Position numbers and translations under genes: made by a program. A stretch of 64,000 nt of DNA from positions 62,001 to 126,000 of the forward strand of contig NZ_JYKY01000003.1 of the NCBI RefSeq assembly GCF_001042985.1, read 5' to 3'. Below the pieces are notes generated by a model. That model did no database searches, was not told the DNA's origin, and saw only the letters and a program-made list of their open reading frames with translations. The stretch is from Pseudomonas lundensis (lineage in GTDB: Bacteria; Pseudomonadota; Gammaproteobacteria; Pseudomonadales; Pseudomonadaceae). Below, piece by piece: positions 7,762 to 15,999 of the stretch (the stretch's first letter is position 1; each line of letters starts with the position of its first letter).

Positions 7762-9543
7762 ATGACCGTTATGAAAAAAGTGGACGCCGTGATTGTAGGT
7801 TTCGGCTGGACAGGCGCGATCATGGCCAAGGAGCTGACCGAAGCGGGACTGAACGTGGTAGCCCTTGAGCGCGGCCCGATGCAGGACACGTACCCGGATG
7901 GCAATTACCCGCAGGTCATCGACGAACTCACCTACAGCGTGCGCAAAAAGCTCTTCCAGGATGTGTCGAAAGAAACCGTCACCATCCGCCACAGCGTGAA
8001 CGACGTCGCACTGCCGAACCGCCAGTTGGGTGCCTTCCTGCCCGGCAACGGGGTGGGCGGTGCCGGTTTGCACTGGTCAGGCGTGCATTTCCGTGTCGAC
8101 CCGATCGAACTGCGCCTGCGCAGCCATTACGAAGAGCGTTACGGCAAACACTTCATCCCCAAGGACATGACCATCCAGGACTTCGGCGTGAGCTATGAAG
8201 AACTGGAGCCGTTTTTCGATTACGCCGAAAAAGTATTCGGCACCTCGGGACAGGCCTGGACCGTCAACGGGCAGTTAGTGGGTGAAGGCAAAGGCGGCAA
8301 CCCGTATGCGCCGGATCGCTCAAATCACTTCCCGCTGGAATCCCAGAAAAACACCGTTTCTGCACAACTGTTTCAGAAAGCCGCCAATGAAGTGGGCTAC
8401 AAACCCTACAACCTGCCTTCAGCCAACACCTCGGGGCCGTACACCAACCCCTATGGCGCGCAGATGGGGCCGTGCAACTTCTGCGGCTTTTGCAGCGGCT
8501 ATGTCTGCTACATGTATTCCAAAGCCTCGCCCAACGTGAACATCCTGCCCGCGCTCAAGCAGGTGCCCAACTTTGAACTGCGCCCCAACGCGCACGTGAT
8601 TCGCGTCAACCTCGACAGCGACAAAACCAAAGCCACGGGCGTTACCTACATCGACGCCCTGGGCCGCGAAATCGAACAGCCCGCCGACCTGGTGATTCTG
8701 GGCGCGTTCCAGTTCCACAACGTGCGTTTGATGCTGCTCTCGGGCATCGGCAAACCTTACGACCCGATCACCAATGAAGGTGTGGTGGGCCGTAACTTTG
8801 CCTACCAGAACATGGGCACCATCAAGGCGTACTTCGACAAAGACGTGCACACCAACAACTTTATCGGTGCGGGCGGCAATGGCGTGGCGATTGATGACTT
8901 CAACGCCGACAACTTCGATCACGGGCCGCACGGTTTCGTGGGTGGCTCCCCCATGTGGGTCAACCAGGCCGGGAGCCGTCCGATTGCCGGCACGTCCAAC
9001 CCGCCAGGCACCCCGGCGTGGGGCAGCGCGTGGAAGAAAGCCACCGCCGATTACTACACCCACCAAGTGTCCATGGACGCTCACGGCGCACATCAGTCTT
9101 ACCGTGGCAACTACCTGGATCTCGACCCGATTTACCGCGATGCCTACGGCCAGCCCTTGCTGCGCATGACATTCGACTGGCAAGAAAACGATATCAAGAT
9201 GAACCGCTTCATGATGGAAAAAATGGGCAAGATCGCCCAGGCCATGGACCCGAAGGCCATCGCCCTGCTGGGCAAAAAAGTCGGTGACCACTTCAACACG
9301 GCGTCCTATCAGACCACCCACCTTAACGGTGGAGCAATCATGGGCACCGACCCGAAAACCAGTGCGCTGAACCGCTATTTGCAGAGCTGGGATGTGCATA
9401 ACGTGTTCGTACCGGGCGCGTCAGCCTTCCCGCAGGGCTTGGGCTACAACCCGACCGGGCTGGTAGCGGCACTGACCTACTGGTCGGCGCGGGCCATTCG
9501 CGAGCAGTACCTGAAAAACCCCGGCCCGCTGGTTCAGGCATAA
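7762..9543 (+). CDS. Gluconate 2-dehydrogenase flavoprotein subunit (GMC oxidoreductase)
   Basis: A 593-residue GMC-type flavoenzyme. The FAD dinucleotide fold is at the start (VDAVIVGFGWTGAIMAKEL, then LNVVALERG). Other family features are GVGGAGLHWSG, the cysteine-rich stretch NFCGFCSGYVCYMYSKAS near residue 240, and a C-terminal PQGLGYNPTGLVAAL, where the FAD-binding end and catalytic His/Asn region lie. It oxidises D-gluconate to 2-ketogluconate in the periplasm and passes electrons to the cytochrome encoded next and then to ubiquinone. It has no signal peptide of its own, in keeping with Tat co-export with the small subunit. A related enzyme could use another aldonate or sugar. Confidence 0.92.
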   Translation: MTVMKKVDAVIVGFGWTGAIMAKELTEAGLNVVALERGPMQDTYPDGNYPQVIDELTYSVRKKLFQDVSKETVTIRHSVNDVALPNRQLGAFLPGNGVGGAGLHWSGVHFRVDPIELRLRSHYEERYGKHFIPKDMTIQDFGVSYEELEPFFDYAEKVFGTSGQAWTVNGQLVGEGKGGNPYAPDRSNHFPLESQKNTVSAQLFQKAANEVGYKPYNLPSANTSGPYTNPYGAQMGPCNFCGFCSGYVCYMYSKASPNVNILPALKQVPNFELRPNAHVIRVNLDSDKTKATGVTYIDALGREIEQPADLVILGAFQFHNVRLMLLSGIGKPYDPITNEGVVGRNFAYQNMGTIKAYFDKDVHTNNFIGAGGNGVAIDDFNADNFDHGPHGFVGGSPMWVNQAGSRPIAGTSNPPGTPAWGSAWKKATADYYTHQVSMDAHGAHQSYRGNYLDLDPIYRDAYGQPLLRMTFDWQENDIKMNRFMMEKMGKIAQAMDPKAIALLGKKVGDHFNTASYQTTHLNGGAIMGTDPKTSALNRYLQSWDVHNVFVPGASAFPQGLGYNPTGLVAALTYWSARAIREQYLKNPGPLVQA

Positions 9544-9549
9544 GGAGCG

Positions 9550-10824
9550 ATGACCATGAAAGCACTTGTTATCGCAACCTTCGGGCTGCTGGGCAGCGTC
9601 TCGGCCATGGCCGCCGGGGCAGATCCGCAGGCCTTGATCCGGCAGGGCGAGTATCTGGCGCGCGCCGGGGACTGCGTGGCCTGCCATACCGCTAAGGACG
9701 GCAAGCCGTTCGCGGGCGGCCTGCCGATGGAAACCCCGATTGGCACGATCTACTCGACCAACATCACGCCAGACAAGAGCGGCATCGGCGATTACAGCTT
9801 TGAGGACTTCGACAACGCCGTGCGTCATGGCATTGCCCCAAACGGCAGTACCCTGTACCCGGCGATGCCCTACCCGTCCTACGCCCGGGTGAATCAGGCG
9901 GACATGCAAGCGCTGTATGCCTACTTCATGAAAGGCGTAGCGCCCGTCAAGCAAGCGAACAAACCGGTGGATATCCCGTGGCCCATGAGCATGCGCTGGC
10001 CGCTGGCCATGTGGCGCTGGACCTTTGCGCCCGCCGTGCACGATTTCACCCCCGTCGCGGGCCAAGATCCGGTGCTCAGCCGTGGCGCGTACCTGGTAGA
10101 AGGCCTGGGCCATTGCGGCGCATGCCACACCCCGCGCGCCCTGACCATGCAGGAAAAAGCATTGAGCGCCACAGACGGCAGCACCTTCCTCGCGGGCAGT
10201 GCGCCGCTGGAAGGCTGGATCGCCAAAAACCTGCGCGGCGACCACAAGGACGGCCTTGGCAGCTGGGACGAAACGCAGTTGGTGCAGTTCCTGAAAACCG
10301 GGCGCAGTGATCGCAGTGCGGTGTTTGGCGGGATGAGTGACGTGATCGTTCACAGCATGCAGTACATGTCCGATGCCGACCTGACGGCAATCGCACGTTA
10401 CTTGAAGTCTTTGCCTGCGGTGGATTCAACCGACAAACCCCATCAGTACGACCCGGCCGTGGCCGACGCACTGTGGAACGGCGATGACAGCAAACGCGGT
10501 GCGGCGGTCTACATCGACAACTGCGCCGCGTGCCATCGCACCGATGGTCATGGCTATACCCGCGTGTTCCCGGCGCTGGCGGGCAACCCGGTGTTGCAGT
10601 CCGAAGACCCGACCTCGTTGATCCATATCGTGCTCAAGGGCGGGACACTCCAGGCGACACACACCGCGCCGTCGACCTTCACCATGCCCGCCTTCGACTG
10701 GCGCTTGTCGGATCAGGAAGTGGCCGATGTGGTCAATTTCATCCGCACCAGCTGGGGCAACAGAGGGGCGGACGTCAACGCGTCTGATGTGAAAAGCATG
10801 CGCGACTCATCCACACACCCATGA
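9550..10824 (+). CDS. Gluconate 2-dehydrogenase cytochrome c subunit (tri-haem)
   Basis: A 424-residue c-type cytochrome with a Sec signal peptide and three CxxCH haem sites: CVACH at residues 42-46, CGACH in the middle, and CAACH near residue 325. Each domain ends in a Met-containing segment. This three-haem arrangement is typical of the membrane-bound gluconate, alcohol and aldehyde dehydrogenases that feed ubiquinone. AAGGAG precedes the start, which may be the ATG at 9550 or at 9556. It ends the operon; sequence right after it contains a strong hairpin (10840-10860) and then decayed DNA. Confidence 0.93.
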   Translation: MTMKALVIATFGLLGSVSAMAAGADPQALIRQGEYLARAGDCVACHTAKDGKPFAGGLPMETPIGTIYSTNITPDKSGIGDYSFEDFDNAVRHGIAPNGSTLYPAMPYPSYARVNQADMQALYAYFMKGVAPVKQANKPVDIPWPMSMRWPLAMWRWTFAPAVHDFTPVAGQDPVLSRGAYLVEGLGHCGACHTPRALTMQEKALSATDGSTFLAGSAPLEGWIAKNLRGDHKDGLGSWDETQLVQFLKTGRSDRSAVFGGMSDVIVHSMQYMSDADLTAIARYLKSLPAVDSTDKPHQYDPAVADALWNGDDSKRGAAVYIDNCAACHRTDGHGYTRVFPALAGNPVLQSEDPTSLIHIVLKGGTLQATHTAPSTFTMPAFDWRLSDQEVADVVNFIRTSWGNRGADVNASDVKSMRDSSTHP

Positions 10825-10825
10825 T

Positions 10826-11089
10826 GTATCGGGCGCCACGGCCGCTGCCAAGCAGCGGCCGCGGGGCGAAGGTGAGATCTACCCGGGTCAAACCACGGGT
10901 GGCGCAGGACACATCTTCCCGAACAGCCAATTTTTTATGGCGTTCGATTGGAACAACGGGGGGAAATCGCACTGCATCCGGGTTAAACCGAAGTGGCCGA
11001 AGACCGATGTCTATATCGGGGAAAAGGGGGCTATCGATAGCCGAACGGATGGCAAGCTCATTGAAGCATGCGGGCCACTGCCCAAATAG
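10826..11089 (+). pseudogene. Start-less 3' remnant of an unknown gene
   Basis: One frame stays open for 87 codons up to the TAG at 11087 and reads like real protein: GEIYPGQTTGGAGHIFPNSQ, then FFMAFDWNNGGKSHCIRV, KPKWPKTDVYIGEKG and IDSRTDGKLIEACGPLPK. The only internal ATG (10937) has no Shine-Dalgarno and would cut off half of it. The frame differs from that of the upstream cytochrome gene. It looks like the C-terminal end of a larger lost protein. I do not recognise the family; an effector tip is one possibility. Confidence 0.4.
10840..10860 (+). terminator. Perfect 8-bp hairpin after the gluconate dehydrogenase operon
   Basis: GGCCGCTG, a 5-base loop, then CAGCGGCC forms a perfect GC-rich stem 15 bases after the cytochrome stop. 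No U-run follows, so it is a weak terminator candidate or an mRNA 3'-end stabiliser. Confidence 0.45.
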
Positions 11090-11758
11090 AACACGCCGAG
11101 AACCTGGTCTTTCGTATGACGTGATGACGCAGTATCCGATCTATACGCACCCGCTCTAACGTCAATAAACGGCGTTGGCGATCGATCTTCACCTTCACGT
11201 TTTCCAGCCCCTTCTGACCGCCACTGTTCTCCACGAACCCGCCAACCTTCAGCCCGTATCAGCAGGGGCAAGCCTAGTTGAGTGCTTTCCAGCAAAAGCT
11301 AATTGATCAAATGGCGGCCACTGCAGGTCTAAGCACTATGATTGATTGCAACATCGTATGTCCCGCTTTCAATCCCCGACAGCAACTGGTTGCCGTTCGT
11401 GATCAGGTTGAGGCCTGCACCTGCTGCGCTTGCGCCAACCGTTGGCCCGGCTCAACCTCAAACCCGGTCAGGTGCCCGGCCTGCCTGAAGATTCAGGGCG
11501 GCGTGTCTGCGTCGAGGGCGGTGCGCGATTCGCACCGGTGGCTAACGTCATCGATCAACGCGGCGTGAGCCAAAGGGCTCATCCGTGGCAATAACAGCAT
11601 CAGGCCTGGCAGAAGGCGCAGGGTCACTGGGTTGAACAGGATGCAAGCGATTCGCAATAAAGGTTCGCTTTGCTTTATGTTGGTCCGCTGCGGGTTGGAC
11701 AGCACTGCGACTGGACGTTGTCTTCACCCCATGAATTTTGTGAAAAACGGAGAGAAAA

Positions 11759-12184
11759 ATGAAAAGTTTACTGTCTCGCGCTGCACTGGCTTCAGTTCTG
11801 ATGGGCGTTTCGGTCATGGCCATGGCGGCCACCCCGGCACCCGAAGGCGCAAAAGTTTCGATCATTTCCCCGGCTGACGGCGCCACAGTGGATAAAACCT
11901 TCACAGTCAAATTCGGCGTTGAAGGCATGAAGCTGGCACCTGCTGGCGACCAGACACCCAACACCGGCCATCACCACCTGCTGATCGACGTTGACCAGCC
12001 CATTGCTGCGGGCCAAGTGATCCCGGCAGACGCCAACCACGTGCATTTCGGCAAGGCGCAGACCGAAGCTGAAGTCACCCTCGCGCCCGGCAAGCACACC
12101 TTGCAGCTGGAGCTGGCAGACAAGAACCACATGACCTTCGAACCGGTCATCGTGTCGAAGAAGATCACGGTTAACGTGAAGTAA
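11759..12184 (+). CDS. DUF4399 domain periplasmic protein
   Basis: A 141-residue protein with a signal peptide ending near AMAATPAPEG. The mature part has an immunoglobulin-like or cupredoxin-like beta pattern: VSIISPADGATVDKTFTVKF, GHHHLLIDVDQP with three consecutive His, HVHFGKAQ, and LAPGKHTLQLELADKNHM. This is DUF4399, a family of unknown function; the His cluster suggests metal binding, which is my inference. GGAGAG lies 7 bases before the ATG. A good terminator follows the stop. Confidence 0.85.
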   Translation: MKSLLSRAALASVLMGVSVMAMAATPAPEGAKVSIISPADGATVDKTFTVKFGVEGMKLAPAGDQTPNTGHHHLLIDVDQPIAAGQVIPADANHVHFGKAQTEAEVTLAPGKHTLQLELADKNHMTFEPVIVSKKITVNVK

Positions 12185-12198
12185 CTTTACGGGCGGCA

Positions 12199-12231
12199 CA
12201 AAAAAGGAGACCCGAAGGTCTCCTTTTTTAG
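12199..12231. terminator. Bidirectional intrinsic terminator between DUF4399 and serA
   Basis: AAAAAAGGAGACC, a CGAA tetraloop, and GGTCTCCTTTTTT form a stem flanked by A- and T-runs on both strands. It can therefore end transcripts of the DUF4399 gene (plus) and serA (minus). Confidence 0.9.
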
Positions 12232-12242
12232 TAGCGCGCGAC

Positions 12243-13472
12243 TTAGAACAGTACGCGGCAACGGATGGTGCCGGTGATGCTTTGCAGCTTCTCTTGCGCC
12301 AAGTCCGAGGACTCGGCGTCGACGTCGATCACCACGTAGCCAACTTTCTCGTTGGTTTGCAGGAACTGGCCGGAAATGTTGATGCCGTTTTCTGCAAAGA
12401 CCTTGTTGATCTCGCTCATCACACCGGGAATGTTCTGGTGGATGTGCAGCAAACGGTGCTTGCCCGGGTGAGCCGGCAATGCCACTTCGGGGAAGTTGAC
12501 GGAAGACACCGACGTACCGTTGTCGCTGTACTTGACCAGCTTCTCTGCCACTTCCAGACCGATGTTGGCTTGCGCTTCAGCGGTAGAACCGCCGATGTGC
12601 GGGGTCAGGATCACGTTGTCCAGGCCGCGCAGCGGGCTTTCGAACTCTTCGTCGTTGGAACGCGGCTCGACCGGGAACACGTCGATGGCGGCGCCGATCA
12701 GGTGTTTGTCCTTGATCGCGTCAGCCAGGGCGTCCAGCTCGACCACGGTGCCACGTGCGGCGTTGATCAGAATGCCGCCCTTTTTGATGGCGCGGATTTC
12801 TTTCTCACCGATCATCCACTGAGTGGCGGCGGTTTCAGGCACGTGCAGGGTCACGATGTCGGACATGCCCAGCAGTTCGTGCAGGTTGCCCACTTGCGTG
12901 GCGTTACCCAACGGCAGCTTGGTCACGGTGTCGTAGAAGAACACCTGCATGCCCAGGCCTTCAGCCAGTACCGACAGCTGTGTGCCGATCGAACCATAAC
13001 CGACGATACCCAGCTTTTTGCCGCGAATTTCGAAGGAGTTGGCAGCGCTTTTGATCCAGCCACCACGATGGCAGGAAGCGTTTTTCTCAGGGATGCCACG
13101 CAGCAACAGGATCGCTTCAGCCAACACCAACTCGGCCACCGAACGGGTGTTGGAGTAAGGGGCGTTGAAAACAGCGATACCGCGTTCGCGAGCAGCGTTG
13201 AGGTCGACCTGGTTGGTACCGATGCAGAAACAGCCAACAGCCACCAACTTCTTGGCGCAATCGAACACTTCTTCGGTCAGTTGAGTGCGAGAACGGATGC
13301 CGATGAAATGGGCATCAGCGATCTTTTCCTTCAGCTGATCTTCAGGCAAGGAACTGGTGATGTACTCAATGCTGGTGTACCCGGCGGACTTGAGAACATC
13401 AACAGCGGATTGGTGGACGCCTTCCAGAAGAAGGAACTTGATCTTGCTCTTATCGAGAGAAGTCTTGCTCAT
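12243..13472 (-). CDS. serA: D-3-phosphoglycerate dehydrogenase
   Basis: A 409-residue enzyme, the same length as E. coli SerA. It catalyses the first step of serine synthesis, NAD-dependent oxidation of 3-phosphoglycerate. The NAD-binding motif is LGIVGYGSIGTQLS. The catalytic region includes ILINAARGTVVELDALADAI and LTPHIGGSTAEAQANIG (His of the His-Glu pair). The C-terminal ACT domain starts near HRLLHIHQNIPGVMSEIN and is the likely serine-feedback site. The ATG at 13472 opens the family sequence (MSKTSLDKSKIKFLLLEG); the frame extends upstream without homology. It is divergent from the D-2-hydroxyglutarate dehydrogenase gene, a functional pairing. Confidence 0.97.
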   Translation of the reverse strand: MSKTSLDKSKIKFLLLEGVHQSAVDVLKSAGYTSIEYITSSLPEDQLKEKIADAHFIGIRSRTQLTEEVFDCAKKLVAVGCFCIGTNQVDLNAARERGIAVFNAPYSNTRSVAELVLAEAILLLRGIPEKNASCHRGGWIKSAANSFEIRGKKLGIVGYGSIGTQLSVLAEGLGMQVFFYDTVTKLPLGNATQVGNLHELLGMSDIVTLHVPETAATQWMIGEKEIRAIKKGGILINAARGTVVELDALADAIKDKHLIGAAIDVFPVEPRSNDEEFESPLRGLDNVILTPHIGGSTAEAQANIGLEVAEKLVKYSDNGTSVSSVNFPEVALPAHPGKHRLLHIHQNIPGVMSEINKVFAENGINISGQFLQTNEKVGYVVIDVDAESSDLAQEKLQSITGTIRCRVLF

Positions 13473-13678
13473 CTGCGTAAACCTGTGTCCCAGAGAAAAA
13501 TGGCAGGGAAGTGGACAGCCTGAGCTGACCTGGCCGGCGTGAAGACCGGCACCGAGAATCGTCCTACGGCTCGATTCTACGGGGGGGCCGTATGCTAGCA
13601 TAAGCGCCCCGCTAAACACCCATTCCTGCGACGTGAAGCGTTCTCAGGATGACCATGAATTGTTCGAGAGTTCTGTTG

Positions 13679-15073
13679 ATGACCCATCCTGCCTTGATTG
13701 ATGAGCTAAAGACCCTGGTAGAGCCTGGCAAGGTTCTCACCGACGCCGATTCCCTCAATGCTTATGGCAAGGACTGGACCAAGCATTTCGCCCCCGCGCC
13801 GCTGGCCATCGTGTTCCCGAAAACCACTGAACAGGTGCAGGCCATCGTGCTGTGGGCCAACGCCCATCACGTCGCGCTGGTGCCGTCGGGCGGCCGTACC
13901 GGTTTGTCGGCCGCAGCCGTGGCGGCCAATGGCGAAGTGGTGGTGTCCTTCGACTATATGAACCAGGTGCTGGACATCAACCTGACCGACCGCACCGTGG
14001 TGTGCCAGCCGGGCGTGGTCACCGAGCACTTGCAGAACCTCGCTGAAGAAAACGGTCTGTATTACCCGGTGGACTTCGCCTCGGCAGGTTCCAGCCAGAT
14101 TGGTGGCAATATCGGCACCAATGCCGGCGGGATCAAGGTGATTCGCTACGGCATGACCCGCAATTGGGTCGCGGGCATGAAAGTGGTCACCGGCAAGGGC
14201 GACATACTCGAACTGAACAAAGACCTGATCAAAAACGCCACCGGTTATGACATGCGCCAGCTGTTCATCGGAGCCGAAGGCACGCTGGGCTTTGTGGTCG
14301 AAGCCACCATGCGCCTGGACCGTGCGCCCAAGAACCTGACCGCCATGGTGCTGGGTACGGCCGACTTCGATTCGATCATGCCCGTGCTGCATGCCTTCCA
14401 GAGCAAACTGGATCTGACAGCATTCGAGTTCTTCTCTGACAAGGCTCTGGCCAAGGTCATGGCGCGTGGCGATGTGCCTGCAGCGTTTGACACCGAGTGC
14501 CCGTTCTACGCGCTGCTGGAATTCGAAGCGACCACCGAAGAAGTGGCCAATGCCGCGCTGGAAACCTTCGAGCACTGCATGGAACAAGGCTGGGTGCTGG
14601 ACGGCGTGATGAGCCAGAGCGAAACCCAGCTGCAAAACCTGTGGAAACTGCGCGAGTACATCTCCGAGACCATTTCCCACTGGACACCGTACAAAAACGA
14701 TATCTCGGTGACGGTTTCAAAAGTCCCGGCGTTCTTGAAAGAAATTGACGCGATCGTCGGCGAACACTACCCGGACTTCGAAATTGTCTGGTTCGGCCAC
14801 ATTGGCGACGGCAACCTGCATTTGAACATCCTCAAGCCTGAAAACCTGAGCAAGGACGAGTTCTTCGCCAAGTGCGCGACCGTCAACAAGTGGGTGTTTG
14901 AAACCGTCGAGAAGTACAACGGTTCGATCTCGGCCGAGCACGGCGTGGGCATGACCAAGCGTGATTACCTGACGTACAGCCGCTCGCCGGTCGAAATCGA
15001 GTACATGAAGGCCATCAAGGCTGCCTTCGACCCCAACGGCATCATGAACCCGGGCAAGATTTTCGCGATTTAA
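13679..15073 (+). CDS. FAD-dependent D-2-hydroxyglutarate dehydrogenase
   Basis: A 464-residue FAD-linked oxidoreductase of the GlcD/D2HGDH family. The FAD-binding PCMH fold has VPSGGRTGLSAAAVA and GGNIGTNAGGIKVIRYGMTR. The C-terminal FAD-oxidase domain carries FGHIGDGNLHLNI, with the metal-binding His, and SAEHGVGMTKRDYL. SerA reduces 2-oxoglutarate to D-2-hydroxyglutarate in a side reaction that helps drive serine synthesis. In P. stutzeri the enzyme encoded next to serA re-oxidises it and passes electrons to the ETF pathway. The same neighbourhood here supports that role. Start at 13679 is preferred; an in-frame ATG at 13649 is possible, and neither has a strong Shine-Dalgarno. D-lactate dehydrogenase activity is an alternative. 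Confidence 0.88.
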   Translation: MTHPALIDELKTLVEPGKVLTDADSLNAYGKDWTKHFAPAPLAIVFPKTTEQVQAIVLWANAHHVALVPSGGRTGLSAAAVAANGEVVVSFDYMNQVLDINLTDRTVVCQPGVVTEHLQNLAEENGLYYPVDFASAGSSQIGGNIGTNAGGIKVIRYGMTRNWVAGMKVVTGKGDILELNKDLIKNATGYDMRQLFIGAEGTLGFVVEATMRLDRAPKNLTAMVLGTADFDSIMPVLHAFQSKLDLTAFEFFSDKALAKVMARGDVPAAFDTECPFYALLEFEATTEEVANAALETFEHCMEQGWVLDGVMSQSETQLQNLWKLREYISETISHWTPYKNDISVTVSKVPAFLKEIDAIVGEHYPDFEIVWFGHIGDGNLHLNILKPENLSKDEFFAKCATVNKWVFETVEKYNGSISAEHGVGMTKRDYLTYSRSPVEIEYMKAIKAAFDPNGIMNPGKIFAI

Positions 15074-15207
15074 TCAGCGGCACAACAGCGGTCGTCGCTG
15101 CCGGACGGTGGTTCTACCACCTGCATCACTGAAGGCCGCGTGCATGGGGCCTTCAGGGGCAACATCGGCATCGACGCTTTCAGCGAACCCACCAGCGGAG
15201 TCGGTCA

Positions 15208-15873
15208 ATGAGCTATCAGCACCAATATGTCGACGGTACAAGGATTCACTTTCCAATGGGCAAAGTGGTGTGCATCGGGCGTAACTACGCCGAGCACGCC
15301 AAAGAGCTGGATAACCCGATCCCGACTGAGCCTTTGTTGTTCATCAAGCCCGGCAGTTGCGTGGTGCCGCTGCAAGGTGGCTTCACTATCCCGACCGAGC
15401 GCGGCTCCGTGCATTACGAGGCCGAGATCGCTGTGCTGATCGGCAAGCCGCTGTCCAACCACCCGAGCCCTGAGGAGGTGCTGGACGCCCTCTCCGGTTT
15501 TGCTCCGGGCCTGGACCTGACCCTGCGCGACAAACAGGCCGAGCTGAAAAGCAAGGGCCTGCCCTGGGAGATCGCCAAATCATTCGACGGCGCCTGCGTG
15601 CTGGCCCCGTTCGTACAAAGCAGCACGTTCAAGGATCTGGCTGACATTGGCATTCGCCTGACCATCAACGGCGAAGTCCGCCAGGACGGCAACAGCGCCC
15701 TGATGCTCAACCCGATAGTGCCGATGATTCAGCACATGGCCTCGTGCTTCTCGCTGCAAGCGGGCGACGTCATCATGACCGGCACGCCGGTGGGGGTAGG
15801 TCCGTTGAATGTCGGGGATGAGATCGTGCTGGAACTGCCAGGCGTCAGCCGCTTCGAAAGCCGCGTGAACTAA
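15208..15873 (+). CDS. Fumarylacetoacetate hydrolase family protein
   Basis: A 221-residue protein of the FAH fold, short form (YcgM/FAHD1-like). Visible motifs are VVCIGRNYAEHAKEL, the metal-binding HYEAEIAVLIG, DLTLRDKQAELKSKGLPWE, and GDVIMTGTPVGVGPL. Short FAH proteins act as acylpyruvases or oxaloacetate decarboxylases; the exact substrate is not determined by these motifs. GGAG lies 9 bases before the ATG. It sits 134 bases after the D-2-hydroxyglutarate dehydrogenase gene on the same strand and may be co-transcribed. Removal of oxaloacetate or acylpyruvate would fit next to 2-oxoacid metabolism, but this is inference. Confidence 0.88.
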   Translation: MSYQHQYVDGTRIHFPMGKVVCIGRNYAEHAKELDNPIPTEPLLFIKPGSCVVPLQGGFTIPTERGSVHYEAEIAVLIGKPLSNHPSPEEVLDALSGFAPGLDLTLRDKQAELKSKGLPWEIAKSFDGACVLAPFVQSSTFKDLADIGIRLTINGEVRQDGNSALMLNPIVPMIQHMASCFSLQAGDVIMTGTPVGVGPLNVGDEIVLELPGVSRFESRVN

Positions 15874-15902
15874 GTCAGGGTCACAGGCCCCCTTACCCAT
15901 CA

Positions 15903-15922
15903 GCGCCCCTGCTCAGGGGCGC
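15903..15922 (+). terminator. Hairpin after the FAH-family gene
   Basis: A perfect 9-bp GC-rich stem (GCGCCCCTG with CAGGGGCGC, 2-base loop as written) lies 29 bases after the stop. The downstream side lacks a clear U-run, so termination strength is uncertain. Confidence 0.5.
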
Positions 15923-15999
15923 ACAATCTCTCAGACGCCAGCAGTACTTAAACGCTATTCTGTCGAGGATTTTTCCTATACAGAATGTGAACCCGCCGC

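Larger units (their letters stand above)
10825..11758. other. 934-base stretch without intact genes, holding coding remnants
   Basis: Between the gad operon and the DUF4399 gene there is no complete recognisable gene. It contains the hairpin at 10840-10860, the start-less coding remnant at 10826-11089, and several short open stretches between 11170 and 11700. One of these (about 11420-11590, plus strand) reads LRQPLARLNLKPGQVPGLP with Pseudomonas-like codon use but has no start. The last 100 bases should carry the promoter of the DUF4399 gene. The patchwork suggests deletion and decay of earlier accessory genes. Confidence 0.6.

Noticed and set aside
10821..11159. 112-codon open frame after the gad operon
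   Set aside because: It reads as Arg/Ser-rich nonsense; the frame shifted by one base gives the coherent remnant instead.
11278..11568. 96-codon Cys-rich open frame
   Set aside because: It starts at a TTG without a ribosome site and shows no protein-like pattern; another frame in the same place looks more coding.
12282..13523. Long open frame (413 codons) antisense to serA
   Set aside because: It mirrors the GC-rich third-position pattern of serA on the opposite strand and encodes no recognisable family.
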